From Blattabacterium cuenoti (GTDB taxonomy: Bacteria; Bacteroidota; Bacteroidia; Flavobacteriales; Blattabacteriaceae), in the NCBI RefSeq assembly GCF_014251595.1, contig NZ_CP059192.1:217020-281019 (forward strand): a DNA stretch of 64,000 nt, in the 5' to 3' direction. The translations under genes were made by a program, and so were the position numbers. The notes beneath the pieces were generated by a model. The model was not told the DNA's origin. It made no database searches and saw only the letters and a program-made list of their open reading frames with translations. Position 1 is the first letter of the stretch. Every line of letters starts with the position of its first letter. Positions 16,516-25,740 of this stretch are shown here, piece by piece.

Positions 16516-18288
16516 ATGAAAATATTCATTTCTATTTTATTTCTTTTTGTATCTAATAAAGTGGATCAAAATAAGGTGGATAAAGATAAAGTGGAATATT
16601 ATCATCCTACTTATCAAGATTACAAATTTTGGACGGAAGAAAAAAACTCAAAAGAAACTTTTATAGAGAAAAATTTTTCTATAAAAAAATATTATTCTCA
16701 TAATTTTTTTAAACATGATAATATTGGTTTTTTTTTCAGGTATAGAAAAATTTTATCTATTCCTAATAGATATAAGCAATTAAATCAAGAAAATTTTAAT
16801 GCAAATATGCCTAAAAATATGCTTTTTTTTAAAGATCCTTTTTTTTATCGCGAAAAAATTAAATATTTTGATGTTAAAACTCCAATTTCCGAAATTTTTT
16901 ATATAAGTGATTTTTTCAAAAAAAAAAAAATATTAGGTGGTTTTTTTTCTCAAAATTTTAATAAAAAAATAAATTATTCCATAGAATATAGGAATTTTTA
17001 TTTAGAAAATGAATTTGATTTAAAAGAAAGTAAAAATTTATTATTAACCACTTTTAATTATCAAGATAAAGATGATTATAATTATAAATTATGGGGACAT
17101 TATATTAATCAAAAATTTGAAATAGAGGATAAAAAAATAACCCCAAAATGGAATATTAAAAATTATAAAAACGTTTTTTTATCCCATAAAGAATTTTTTC
17201 AAAATAGATTTTATATAAGTCTTATCCAAAAAATTTCTTCTTTCAAAGAAAAAAATAGATCATTTCTATTAAAAACTTATATGGAATACGAAAAATATTC
17301 CAATCAAAATTTACAAAAACAAAAAATCAATCATTCTTATTTAAGAAATAGTTTTTTTCTCATTTTTAATCATAAAAAAATGAATATAGAAATAGGATCT
17401 ATTTTTGATAAAATCAATTATCAATTATTTAACAATAATCATAAAAAAGATAAAGAAATCAATAGTTTTTCAATTCAAACTAAAGTTTTTTATCCTATTA
17501 ATAACATTTTTGAATTTTATTCAAATGGAAAATGGATTATAGAAAATTATAAAAAGTCTTATTTGAAGACTAATATTATGTTAAACGTATTTTTATTACC
17601 TAAATTTTTGTTTTTAACTCAATTAAGTATTAATGAGAACAATAATTTGATTCCTATTTTTATTATGAATAAAAATAAAGATTGTTACAATAGTCATGAA
17701 GAAAAAAATATCTTTTTTTTTGAAAAAGAAAAAACAATAAATTTTTCTTTAAGTTCTCATGAAAAAAAATATTATATTTCTTTTTACATATCCAGATTAA
17801 ATCATTTTTTACGACATGAAGAAAAAAAAATAAAAGAGTTTTTATATCCTAAACATATTCAATTATATGGATTTAACATAAAAACTACACATGATCTATG
17901 GAGATTTCAATTTAATAATATTTTATTATATCAAAAATATAATTCTAATCCATTAATTTTTTCTGTTCCAAATTTTATATTGAGAAGTACAATTTTTTAT
18001 CAAGATTATTTTTTCCATAAAGCTTTATTTGTAAAGACAGGTTTTTCTTTTCATTATTTTAATGAATTTTATTCCAAAAAAGTTTATTATCCTTTTAATT
18101 TTCAAACTTTTTCTTTTGATAAAGAATGTATTCCTAATAAAATTGGGGGGAGGCCTTTTTTAGATTATTTTTTTAATTTCAAAATATATAAAACTATATT
18201 CTATTTCAATATCCAAAATATTGGATTTTATGACAATGAAAATAAATTTTTTATTAAAATTGGTTTTTTGTGGAATCTTTTTACTTGA
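16516..18288 (+). CDS. Putative outer-membrane porin (flavobacterial Porin_10-like)
   Basis: The 590-residue protein has a short hydrophobic N-terminus, then YHPTYQDYKFWTEE and a FIEKNFSIKKYYSHNF block, the opening seen in the flavobacterial 'putative porin' family. The rest alternates charged and aromatic residues, as in beta-strands, and it ends in a hydrophobic strand (IGFLWNLFT). Gene neighbours do not define a substrate. It is extremely Lys/Asn/Phe-rich and contains a 13-base A run at 16918-16930 kept in frame. I infer an outer-membrane beta-barrel; the exact family is judged from memory of N-terminal motifs. Confidence 0.6.
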   Translation: MKIFISILFLFVSNKVDQNKVDKDKVEYYHPTYQDYKFWTEEKNSKETFIEKNFSIKKYYSHNFFKHDNIGFFFRYRKILSIPNRYKQLNQENFNANMPKNMLFFKDPFFYREKIKYFDVKTPISEIFYISDFFKKKKILGGFFSQNFNKKINYSIEYRNFYLENEFDLKESKNLLLTTFNYQDKDDYNYKLWGHYINQKFEIEDKKITPKWNIKNYKNVFLSHKEFFQNRFYISLIQKISSFKEKNRSFLLKTYMEYEKYSNQNLQKQKINHSYLRNSFFLIFNHKKMNIEIGSIFDKINYQLFNNNHKKDKEINSFSIQTKVFYPINNIFEFYSNGKWIIENYKKSYLKTNIMLNVFLLPKFLFLTQLSINENNNLIPIFIMNKNKDCYNSHEEKNIFFFEKEKTINFSLSSHEKKYYISFYISRLNHFLRHEEKKIKEFLYPKHIQLYGFNIKTTHDLWRFQFNNILLYQKYNSNPLIFSVPNFILRSTIFYQDYFFHKALFVKTGFSFHYFNEFYSKKVYYPFNFQTFSFDKECIPNKIGGRPFLDYFFNFKIYKTIFYFNIQNIGFYDNENKFFIKIGFLWNLFT

Positions 18289-18344
18289 TTATAAAAACGA
18301 ATCTATAAAAAAAACGTAATTTTATTCGTCAAAAGTTAATAAAA

Positions 18345-19034
18345 ATGAAAAAATTTTTTTATTTTATATTATTCTTTTTGATGTCATTATTTTCTTTTTT
18401 ACAAGGAAAAGGAAATAAAAAAGAAATGGAAAATGTGATTGAATATATTAAAAAATATGCTGTTTTTGCTATTGAAGAAATGGAAAAATTTGGGATCCCA
18501 GCTAGTATTAAATTAGGACAAGGTATTTTAGAATCTTCTAGTGGAAATAGTTTTTTATCCAAAGAAACAAATAATCATTTTGGAATTAAATGTGGAAAGA
18601 GTTGGATGGGAAAAGTTTATTACTATAATGATGATCTTCCAAAAGAATGTTTTCGAAAATATAATTCTGTTCAAGAATCTTTCCATGATCATTCCAAATT
18701 TTTACATCAACCACGTTACTCTAAATTATTTCTTCTTAAAAAAAATGATTATCAAGGTTGGGCTTATGAACTTAAAAAAGCAGGTTATGCTACATCCTTA
18801 AATTACGCTAATTTATTAATTGATCAAATAGAAAAATATTATTTATGGAAATTTGATGAAAATACTACTTCTAGTATAGAAAAAAGAATTCATCAATATT
18901 TAAATTATATGGAAAAAAATAAAAATAAAGATTCTTTTTTCAGAATTTTTAGGAAAAAACTACATTTTTTTTATAAAATATTTTCATCAATTAGAAAAAA
19001 ATTGGATAATATAAAAAATCGTTCTTCGAATTAA
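18345..19034 (+). CDS. Secreted glucosaminidase (peptidoglycan hydrolase, GH73-like)
   Basis: An N-terminal hydrophobic segment (~4-20) after MKK indicates export. Residues ~30-180 form a glucosaminidase (FlgJ/LytG-like) domain: IPASIKLGQGILESSSGNS with catalytic Glu63, NNHFGIKC, KYNSVQESFHDHSKFL and GYATSLNYANLLIDQIEKY. It would cleave between GlcNAc and MurNAc in the wall. Free-living flavobacterial homologs usually add LysM repeats; here the tail (~50 residues) is only basic sequence, so wall-binding repeats appear lost. It lies 57 bases after the porin and 11 bases before gcvH. Confidence 0.85.
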   Translation: MKKFFYFILFFLMSLFSFLQGKGNKKEMENVIEYIKKYAVFAIEEMEKFGIPASIKLGQGILESSSGNSFLSKETNNHFGIKCGKSWMGKVYYYNDDLPKECFRKYNSVQESFHDHSKFLHQPRYSKLFLLKKNDYQGWAYELKKAGYATSLNYANLLIDQIEKYYLWKFDENTTSSIEKRIHQYLNYMEKNKNKDSFFRIFRKKLHFFYKIFSSIRKKLDNIKNRSSN

Positions 19035-19045
19035 ATTTATTGAAT

Positions 19046-19441
19046 ATGAATCCGAATAATTTAAGGTATAGTAAAAATCATGAATGGATAAGTATACCAA
19101 ATGAAAAAAATCAATCTTATGTAGGAATTACTTTTTTTGCTCAGAATGAGTTAGGAGATATTGTTTATTTAGATGTAGATAGCTCTATAATTGGAAAAAA
19201 ATTGAAAATAGAAAATACGTTTGGAACGATAGAAGCCGTAAAAACTGTTTCAGATTTATTTATGCCTGTATCGGGTTTGATTCTTGAAATTAATAAAAAA
19301 TTATTGTCTAAACCAGAACTCATTAATAAAAATTCTTATCATGAAGGATGGATTCTTCGAATCAAAATTCTACATATGAAAGAATATGATCAATTAATGT
19401 TTTCGGAAGAATACCAAAAATATATACAGGGATCTAAATAA
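19046..19441 (+). CDS. gcvH: Glycine cleavage system H protein
   Basis: GcvH carries the aminomethyl group on a lipoyl arm between the P, T and L proteins. The 131-residue protein has the N-terminal LRYSKNHEWI and lipoyl-Lys66 in GTIEAVKTVSDLFMPVSG. The frame also opens with a TTG at 19040, but the ATG at 19046 fits the family. GcvP and gcvT are not in the window. It precedes ccoI by 22 bases, which may reflect co-transcription rather than a shared function. Confidence 0.95.
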   Translation: MNPNNLRYSKNHEWISIPNEKNQSYVGITFFAQNELGDIVYLDVDSSIIGKKLKIENTFGTIEAVKTVSDLFMPVSGLILEINKKLLSKPELINKNSYHEGWILRIKILHMKEYDQLMFSEEYQKYIQGSK

Positions 19442-19463
19442 TTATTCAGACAGAAAATAAAAT

Positions 19464-21716
19464 ATGAAAAAAAATAAAATTTTTGATTTTATTGATGATG
19501 AAAAAATCGCGAATCAAATAATTGATTTTAGTCATAAAAATATCACTACTGTTCGTTTTCTTATTCCTTCTATTCATTGTAATTCTTGTATTTTTATTTT
19601 AGAAAACTTACCTAAGTCACATCATAATATTTTTGATTCTACTGTAGATTTTTATAGTAAAAAAATTTGGATTACGTTCAATAACATTGAATATAAATTA
19701 AGCGACATAGCTCAATTACTTGATTCTATGGGTTTTACTCCTTCTATTGATTTTGAATCGATAAAAAATAAAAAAAATAACCCCAATTTTTTTTATAGAA
19801 AATTAATAGGAAAACTGGCTATTTCTTTTTTTTGTTTTGGAAACATTATGCTTTTAGCTATTCCAGAATATGTTGGAGCTAAACAAGAAGACATATGGTT
19901 TATGGAAAATCGTGATTTTTTTCGCTATTTAATGGTTATTTTATCTTTACCTATAATAATATTTTCTTTTACCGATCATATAAAATATGCTGTATTAGGA
20001 TTAAAAAAACATGTTTTAAACATAAATATTCCAATTTCTATTGGTTTACTAGTTCTTTTTATATGGAGTTGTTATGAAGTTTTTTTTGATTTAGGATCGG
20101 GCTATTTTGATAGCCTTTCTAGTTTTTCATTATTTTTACTTTTGAGTAAAATATTTCAAATGCATACTCATAACAAAATTTTATCTTTTGATAAAAATTA
20201 TAAATCTTTTTATCCAGTTTTAATAACCAAAGTTTATAGGAATAATAGAAAAGAAGAAAAAATTTTACTTTCTTCTTTGAAAAAAGGAGATTTTATTTTA
20301 ATTAGAAATGAGGAAATTATTCCTGCTGATTCTATCCTCATAAAAGGATCAGCTGTACTAGATAATAGTTTTATAACAGGGGAATCCTATCTCATTAATA
20401 AAAAAATAGGCGAACAAATTTATGCTGGATCAAAGCAAAAAGGAGAAGCAATTATTATAAAAGTAATCAAAAATGTAGACCATAGCTATTTAAGCTTATT
20501 ATGGAATAAAAATAAATCTAAACAATATCGTTATCATAAATTATTCGATTTAAATTTAATATCTACTAGATTTAGTCAGTATTTTACCCCAATTATTTTG
20601 ATGATTTCAATTGTAACTGGAATTTACTGGTCATTTAGCTGTAATATTTCAAAAATTTTTCAAACAGTTTTTTCTGTTTTAATTATTACTTGTCCTTGTG
20701 CTTTGGTTCTTTCTTCTCCATTAATTTTTGGAAATATTATACGTTTTTTTTCCAAAAAAGGGTTTTATATAAAAGATATTTTTACAATGGAAAGAATATC
20801 TTCAGCCAAAACTTTAATTTTTGATAAAACAGGAACTATAACTGATCCTAATAAAGATAAAATATATTTTATAGGAAGTATGAAAAATGAAGAAAAAAAA
20901 ATTATAGCTTCTTTGTTAAAAAACTCAAATCATCCTTTAAGTCAAAAAATATTATCAGAGTTATCTATAAAAGATTTTTATTTTATAAAAAATTTTAAAG
21001 AAATCATAGGTCAAGGATTAGAAGGGATCGTGAAAAATATACCGGTAAAAATTGGTTCCCCAAAATATTTAGGTATTGAAAATAAAGTCATTGATAAAAA
21101 TAAAATTAATCAAACAACAGTTTTTATTTCAATAAATCATAGATTCATTGGTTATTTTCTATTTAGAAATTACTACCGTGAGGGTATAGAAAATATGTTC
21201 AAAAATTTAAAAGAATATAAAATTATTATTCTTTCTGGAGATCATAATAATTTAGAAAAAAAGTATTTAAAATCGATTTTACCAAAATCAAGTCATGTTT
21301 TTTTTAGTCAAAGTCCAGAAGATAAAATGAATTATATTAAGAAATTACAAAAAAAAGGAGAAAGAATTATAATGTTTGGAGATGGTATTAATGATTGTGC
21401 AGCATTAAATCAAAGTGAAGTGGGAATTTCTGTATCTGAAAATCCAACCAGTTTTTTTCCAAGTTGTGATGCTTTTATGCAATCTAATCATTTGAATAAA
21501 ATTTTTTTATTCTTAAAAATATCTAAAGTATCTGCAAAATTGGTATTTATTAATTTTACAATTAGTTTAATTTATAACAGCATAGGAATTTTGTTTGCTG
21601 TTACCGGAAATTTAAGACCTTTGATCGCAGCTATTTTAATGCCTTTAAGTTCTTTTTCTGTTATTTTTTTTTCTATTGTATCTACTTGGTTTCTTTCACG
21701 AAAATTAATCTTTTAA
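19464..21716 (+). CDS. ccoI: CcoI-type copper P-type ATPase for cbb3 oxidase assembly
   Basis: This P1B copper-transporting ATPase (750 residues) supplies copper to the cbb3 oxidase. An N-terminal metal-binding domain has HCNSC (Cys39, Cys42). The membrane CPC motif is at 410-412 (TCPCALVLSSP), the phosphorylated Asp454 is in FDKTGTIT, the HP motif is in NHPLSQ, TGES is present in the actuator domain, and GDGIND is at 639-644. Eight membrane helices are expected. The direct position before ccoS and ccoNO defines it as CcoI rather than a detoxifying CopA. Confidence 0.92.
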   Translation: MKKNKIFDFIDDEKIANQIIDFSHKNITTVRFLIPSIHCNSCIFILENLPKSHHNIFDSTVDFYSKKIWITFNNIEYKLSDIAQLLDSMGFTPSIDFESIKNKKNNPNFFYRKLIGKLAISFFCFGNIMLLAIPEYVGAKQEDIWFMENRDFFRYLMVILSLPIIIFSFTDHIKYAVLGLKKHVLNINIPISIGLLVLFIWSCYEVFFDLGSGYFDSLSSFSLFLLLSKIFQMHTHNKILSFDKNYKSFYPVLITKVYRNNRKEEKILLSSLKKGDFILIRNEEIIPADSILIKGSAVLDNSFITGESYLINKKIGEQIYAGSKQKGEAIIIKVIKNVDHSYLSLLWNKNKSKQYRYHKLFDLNLISTRFSQYFTPIILMISIVTGIYWSFSCNISKIFQTVFSVLIITCPCALVLSSPLIFGNIIRFFSKKGFYIKDIFTMERISSAKTLIFDKTGTITDPNKDKIYFIGSMKNEEKKIIASLLKNSNHPLSQKILSELSIKDFYFIKNFKEIIGQGLEGIVKNIPVKIGSPKYLGIENKVIDKNKINQTTVFISINHRFIGYFLFRNYYREGIENMFKNLKEYKIIILSGDHNNLEKKYLKSILPKSSHVFFSQSPEDKMNYIKKLQKKGERIIMFGDGINDCAALNQSEVGISVSENPTSFFPSCDAFMQSNHLNKIFLFLKISKVSAKLVFINFTISLIYNSIGILFAVTGNLRPLIAAILMPLSSFSVIFFSIVSTWFLSRKLIF

Positions 21717-21718
21717 TT

Positions 21719-21868
21719 ATGGATGTATTAATCATTATGATATTATCTAGTATTTCTTTGGGAGCGTTTTTTCTCATTATATTTTTAATAGGTCTTTATT
21801 TCGGTCAATTTGATGATTATGAATCTCCTAGTATTAGAATTTTAATTGATGATTTTGACAAAAATTAA
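21719..21868 (+). CDS. ccoS: CcoS, cbb3 oxidase maturation protein
   Basis: This 49-residue single-span membrane protein has a hydrophobic segment at ~3-27 followed by GQFDDYESPSIRIL, the typical CcoS signature. CcoS is needed to load copper and heme into the oxidase. The frame can be read from a TTG at 21686 inside ccoI, but the ATG at 21719, two bases past the ccoI stop, gives the family N-terminus MDVLIIMI. Confidence 0.9.
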   Translation: MDVLIIMILSSISLGAFFLIIFLIGLYFGQFDDYESPSIRILIDDFDKN

Positions 21869-21876
21869 ATTTTCTG

Positions 21877-24072
21877 ATGAAATTAAAAACATATTATTAT
21901 AATAACAGGATTGTAAAAGCTTTTTTATATGCTACAATGTTTTGGGCTCTTATTGGATTTTTAGCCGGTTTATTTGTAGCTCTATTATTATTTTGTCCTG
22001 AAATTCCTGAATTTATATTTGGGAATAAACTTAAAAATTCTCAGGGGGTTATGGGTTTTGGTAGATGGAGGATGTTACATACGAGTACGGCTATTTTTGC
22101 TTTTGTAGGAAATATTATTTTTACAGGTTATTATTATGCATTACAACGTTTATTAAAAACGAGAATTTTTAGTGATATTCTTAGTTGGATTCATTTTTGG
22201 GGATGGCAAATATTTATCATTTCTACTTGGATTACTTTTTTATTAGGAATAAATACAAGTAAAGAATATGCTGAACATGAATGGCCCATAGATATAGGAA
22301 TATTAATCATTTGGATCATTTACGGCATTAATATGATTGGAAGTATTTTAAAAAGAAAAATTAAACATTTATATGTAAGCATTTGGTTTTTATTAGGAAC
22401 ATGGGTCGCTGTAGGGATGTTACATGTATTCAATAATCTTGAACTTCCTATATCTCTTTTATCTTTTAAAAGTTATTCTATATATGCTGGAGTACAAGAT
22501 GCTTTAATGCAATGGTGGTATGGTCATAATGCTGTAGCATTTATTTTAACTACACCTATATTGGGATTAATGTATTATTTTGTTCCAAAAGCATCTAACC
22601 AACCTATTTTTTCCTATAAACTTTCTATTATCCATTTTTGGTCATTAATATTTATATATATTTGGGCAGGGCCTCATCATTTAATGTATACATCTCTTCC
22701 TAATTGGGCTCAAATGTTGGGTACTATTTTTTCAATTATGCTAATTGCTCCTTCATGGGGAGGAATGTTGAATGGGTTGCTGACTTTAAGAGGTTCTTGG
22801 AATCAAATGAAAACAAATCCTGTTTTAAAATTTTTTGTAGTTGGAATTACTTGTTATGGAATGGCTACTTTTGAAGGCCCTATGTTAGCAACGAAAACTC
22901 TAAATTCTATAGGACATTTTACGGATTGGGTTATTGCTCATGTTCATTTAGGGACTTTGGGATGGAATGGTTTTATGGCTTTTGGAATTATGTATTGGTT
23001 AACACAAAAAATATGGAATACAAAATTGTATTCTATATCATTGGCTAATATTCATTTTTGGTTAGGTGTTTTAGGTATTATTTTATATATTTTTCCTATG
23101 TATTTTGGTTCTATTTTGCAATCTATTATGTGGAAAAAATTCAATCCTGATGGAACCTTAGCTTATAAGAATTTTTTAGATTCTGTTTTATCTATTATTC
23201 CATTCTATAAAATAAGATTTATAGGTGGGATTATTTACTTTATAGGTTTTATTTTAATGATTTTTAATATCATTAAAACAATAAAACAAGGTTATTTTTT
23301 AGATAATGAAGAATTCAAATGCGATCCATTTTATGGAAATCGTAATGTAAAAGATAAAGGAGAATCATTTCATGGATGGTTAGAAAAAAAACCAATCCAA
23401 TTTACAATTTTATCTTTTATAGCAGTAGCTATTGGTGGATTTATTGAAATTATACCTACTTTAGTCATTAAGTCTAATGTTCCCACTATTCATAATGTTA
23501 AACCTTATAAAGCCTTAGAATTAGAGGGTCGAGATTTATTTGTTAGAGAAGGATGTAATGCTTGTCATAGTGCACAAGTTCGTCCATTTAGAGATGAAGT
23601 GCTTCGTTATGGAGAGTATTCTAAAGCTGGAGAATTTGTATACGATCATCCATTTCTTTGGGGATCAAAACGAACTGGACCGGATTTAGCTAGAGAAGGA
23701 GGAAAAAATCCTAATTCCTGGCACTTTAATCATATGTATGATCCTCGTTCTACTTCTCCTGGATCAATTATGCCAAAATATCCTTGGTTAATTTATAATA
23801 AATTAGATAGATCTAATACAGAAAAAAAAATAAAAGCAATGATAAAATTAGGTGTTCCATATACTTTGGAATATATAAAAAATATCCATCAAGATATGGA
23901 CTATCAAGCCAATCAAATTGTACATGATATTTATAACGAATCTCCCAGTTTGAAAAAAGAAATAGATCAACAAAAAAAAATAGAAAAAGAAAAATTTATT
24001 CCATTGGAAAAAAGAGAAATTATAGCTCTTATTGCTTATTTACAGCGATTAGGTACTGATATAAAATCTTAA
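21877..24072 (+). CDS. ccoNO: Fused cbb3 cytochrome oxidase subunits I and II (CcoN-CcoO)
   Basis: At 731 residues this is CcoN joined to CcoO, the arrangement seen in Bacteroidetes. The CcoN half (~1-475) has the multi-span core with heme and Cu-B histidines in MLHTSTA, WWYGHNAVAF, WAGPHHLMY and IAHVHLGTLGWNG. The CcoO half (~515-731) has a membrane helix, then heme-c site CNACH (560-564), SKRTGPDLAREGG and IMPKYPWL with the axial Met. It reduces oxygen with high affinity and pumps protons. It lies 8 bases after ccoS. Confidence 0.95.
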   Translation: MKLKTYYYNNRIVKAFLYATMFWALIGFLAGLFVALLLFCPEIPEFIFGNKLKNSQGVMGFGRWRMLHTSTAIFAFVGNIIFTGYYYALQRLLKTRIFSDILSWIHFWGWQIFIISTWITFLLGINTSKEYAEHEWPIDIGILIIWIIYGINMIGSILKRKIKHLYVSIWFLLGTWVAVGMLHVFNNLELPISLLSFKSYSIYAGVQDALMQWWYGHNAVAFILTTPILGLMYYFVPKASNQPIFSYKLSIIHFWSLIFIYIWAGPHHLMYTSLPNWAQMLGTIFSIMLIAPSWGGMLNGLLTLRGSWNQMKTNPVLKFFVVGITCYGMATFEGPMLATKTLNSIGHFTDWVIAHVHLGTLGWNGFMAFGIMYWLTQKIWNTKLYSISLANIHFWLGVLGIILYIFPMYFGSILQSIMWKKFNPDGTLAYKNFLDSVLSIIPFYKIRFIGGIIYFIGFILMIFNIIKTIKQGYFLDNEEFKCDPFYGNRNVKDKGESFHGWLEKKPIQFTILSFIAVAIGGFIEIIPTLVIKSNVPTIHNVKPYKALELEGRDLFVREGCNACHSAQVRPFRDEVLRYGEYSKAGEFVYDHPFLWGSKRTGPDLAREGGKNPNSWHFNHMYDPRSTSPGSIMPKYPWLIYNKLDRSNTEKKIKAMIKLGVPYTLEYIKNIHQDMDYQANQIVHDIYNESPSLKKEIDQQKKIEKEKFIPLEKREIIALIAYLQRLGTDIKS

Positions 24073-24102
24073 AATATAATTGATAATATAAAAGTTTATG
24101 AC

Positions 24103-24297
24103 ATGATAAGTTTCTTTAAACAATATTTGACAGGAGAAAAAAATATAGGTATTTTTCAATCTATTATGTTAATTTTATTTTTTTTGTCATTTTTTTTTAT
24201 AATATTTTTTGTTTTTTCAAGATCTAAAAAATATTATCATAAAATCAGCTTAATTCCTTTAGAAATAGAAAAAAAACTAGAAAAAGAAAGGTTATGA
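24103..24297 (+). CDS. ccoQ: CcoQ-like small subunit of cbb3 oxidase
   Basis: This 64-residue protein has one membrane helix (~20-41), then a basic/acidic tail. Sequence similarity alone is too weak to name it. The position between ccoNO and ccoP, the size and the topology match the CcoQ/FixQ slot. It overlaps ccoP by 4 bases (ATGA). An earlier ATG at 24098 stops after two codons. Confidence 0.7.
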   Translation: MISFFKQYLTGEKNIGIFQSIMLILFFLSFFFIIFFVFSRSKKYYHKISLIPLEIEKKLEKERL

Positions 24298-25181
24298 GAT
24301 CTAAAATTCCTTCCTTTATTATAATTCCTTCTATTTTATCTGTTATAATATTTATGCTTTATGTATTTCTTACAAGCTATAATCATATATCTTATTTAAT
24401 CCATCCTATTATTATATTTTTTTTCATTATAACTACAATATTACTATCTGTTTTAGAATCTATTAATAAATTAATTTTTAAAAAAAAATTACAATTTCTT
24501 TCAAAAGAAGAAAGAACTAAAATTATTGAAGAAAATGAAGGAAATTATTTTTATAGACTTTACAGATTTATATTTTATGATTATAAAAAAATCAGTCATG
24601 ATAAAGTTGAAAAAATAGACCATGGATTTGATGGGATTATAGAATTAAATAATAAATTACCCATGTGGTGGATTCATCTTTTTTATTTTACCATTGTTTT
24701 TTCTGCAATTTATTTTTTTTCTTATTTATTATTAGATTTTTCTAATCCCTATAAAGAATATGATATAGCTTATAAAAATCAATTAAAAGAAATTGAAATG
24801 TTTGAAAAAATGACTCCACAAATCACTATAGAAAATGCATCTTTTAAAGAAAATTTAATCAATAGGGGAAAAGTTCTATTCGAGGAAAATTGTGCGACTT
24901 GTCATCAATCGGATGGAAGCGGAAATATAGGTCCTAATTTAACAGATAATTATTGGATCAATATAAAAGAAAAAGATTTATTTAAAAATATATTTTTTAT
25001 AATATGGAATGGAAGTGAGAATAACCCAACTATGCGTGCTTTTGGTCAATCAGGAGAAATTAAAGGGAATGATATTGAAAAAATATCTAGTTATGTTTAT
25101 TTTATTAATCAAAAATCTGTTAAACCTTTAACAGGGAAAGTTCCTCAAGGAATAAAAATAACAACATGGAGTAAAATATAA
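24294..25181 (+). CDS. ccoP: CcoP, cytochrome c subunit III of cbb3 oxidase
   Basis: The 295-residue membrane-anchored cytochrome c has two N-terminal hydrophobic spans (~8-55), a cytosolic stretch with HGFDGIIELNNKLPMWW (the CcoP N-terminal motif), a third helix at ~128-148, then heme site CATCH at 200-204 with GPNLTD and the Met region MRAFG. Only one CxxCH is present; proteobacterial CcoP has two, while Bacteroidetes forms commonly have one. It passes electrons into the CcoNO core. Confidence 0.93.
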   Translation: MRSKIPSFIIIPSILSVIIFMLYVFLTSYNHISYLIHPIIIFFFIITTILLSVLESINKLIFKKKLQFLSKEERTKIIEENEGNYFYRLYRFIFYDYKKISHDKVEKIDHGFDGIIELNNKLPMWWIHLFYFTIVFSAIYFFSYLLLDFSNPYKEYDIAYKNQLKEIEMFEKMTPQITIENASFKENLINRGKVLFEENCATCHQSDGSGNIGPNLTDNYWINIKEKDLFKNIFFIIWNGSENNPTMRAFGQSGEIKGNDIEKISSYVYFINQKSVKPLTGKVPQGIKITTWSKI

Positions 25182-25236
25182 GCCCATCTTTTTTTAATCA
25201 AGTTTACAATTTTTTTTGTAAAAAAAAACTTTTATC

Positions 25237-25683
25237 ATGAAAATGAAATTCAATTGGGATACTGGAATTGTGTTATCTTTAGTTGTTTTTATAATCTTTA
25301 TTATTTACATTGCTTTCTTTTTTCCACATGTAGGAAGTCAACTTGTATCAGATAGATATTACGAAGAAGAAATGAGATATCAAGAAATTATAAATGAGAA
25401 AAAAAATGCGCTAAAACTTCCTGTAAAAATAAAAGTTATTTCTTTACATTATGGTATTGAAATAACATTTCCTCCTGTTAATCATGATATTCATGGGTTT
25501 TTTACCTTATTTAGATCTTCTTCCAAAAATTTAGATTTTACAAAATCTTTTAAGATATTAAAGTCTTCCAAAAAAATTTTGTTAATTCCTAAAAAATTTT
25601 TAAAAAAAGGATATTATAAACTTATAATTAGATGGAAAACAAACAAAAAATATTTTTTTGAAAAAGATATTTTTTGGAATTAA
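25237..25683 (+). CDS. ccoH: FixH/CcoH family cbb3 assembly protein
   Basis: The 148-residue protein has one membrane helix (~10-30) after FNWDTGIVLS, then HVGSQLVSDRYYEEEMRYQE, the FixH signature, and a beta-rich external domain. FixH assists assembly of the cbb3 complex. It follows ccoP after 55 bases. The ccoG (RdxA) gene that commonly sits between ccoP and ccoH in relatives is absent here. Confidence 0.87.
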   Translation: MKMKFNWDTGIVLSLVVFIIFIIYIAFFFPHVGSQLVSDRYYEEEMRYQEIINEKKNALKLPVKIKVISLHYGIEITFPPVNHDIHGFFTLFRSSSKNLDFTKSFKILKSSKKILLIPKKFLKKGYYKLIIRWKTNKKYFFEKDIFWN

Positions 25684-25740
25684 CATAAATAATAAATAAT
25701 TGTACGATTTCAAAATTTTAATACTTTTAAACATAATGAA

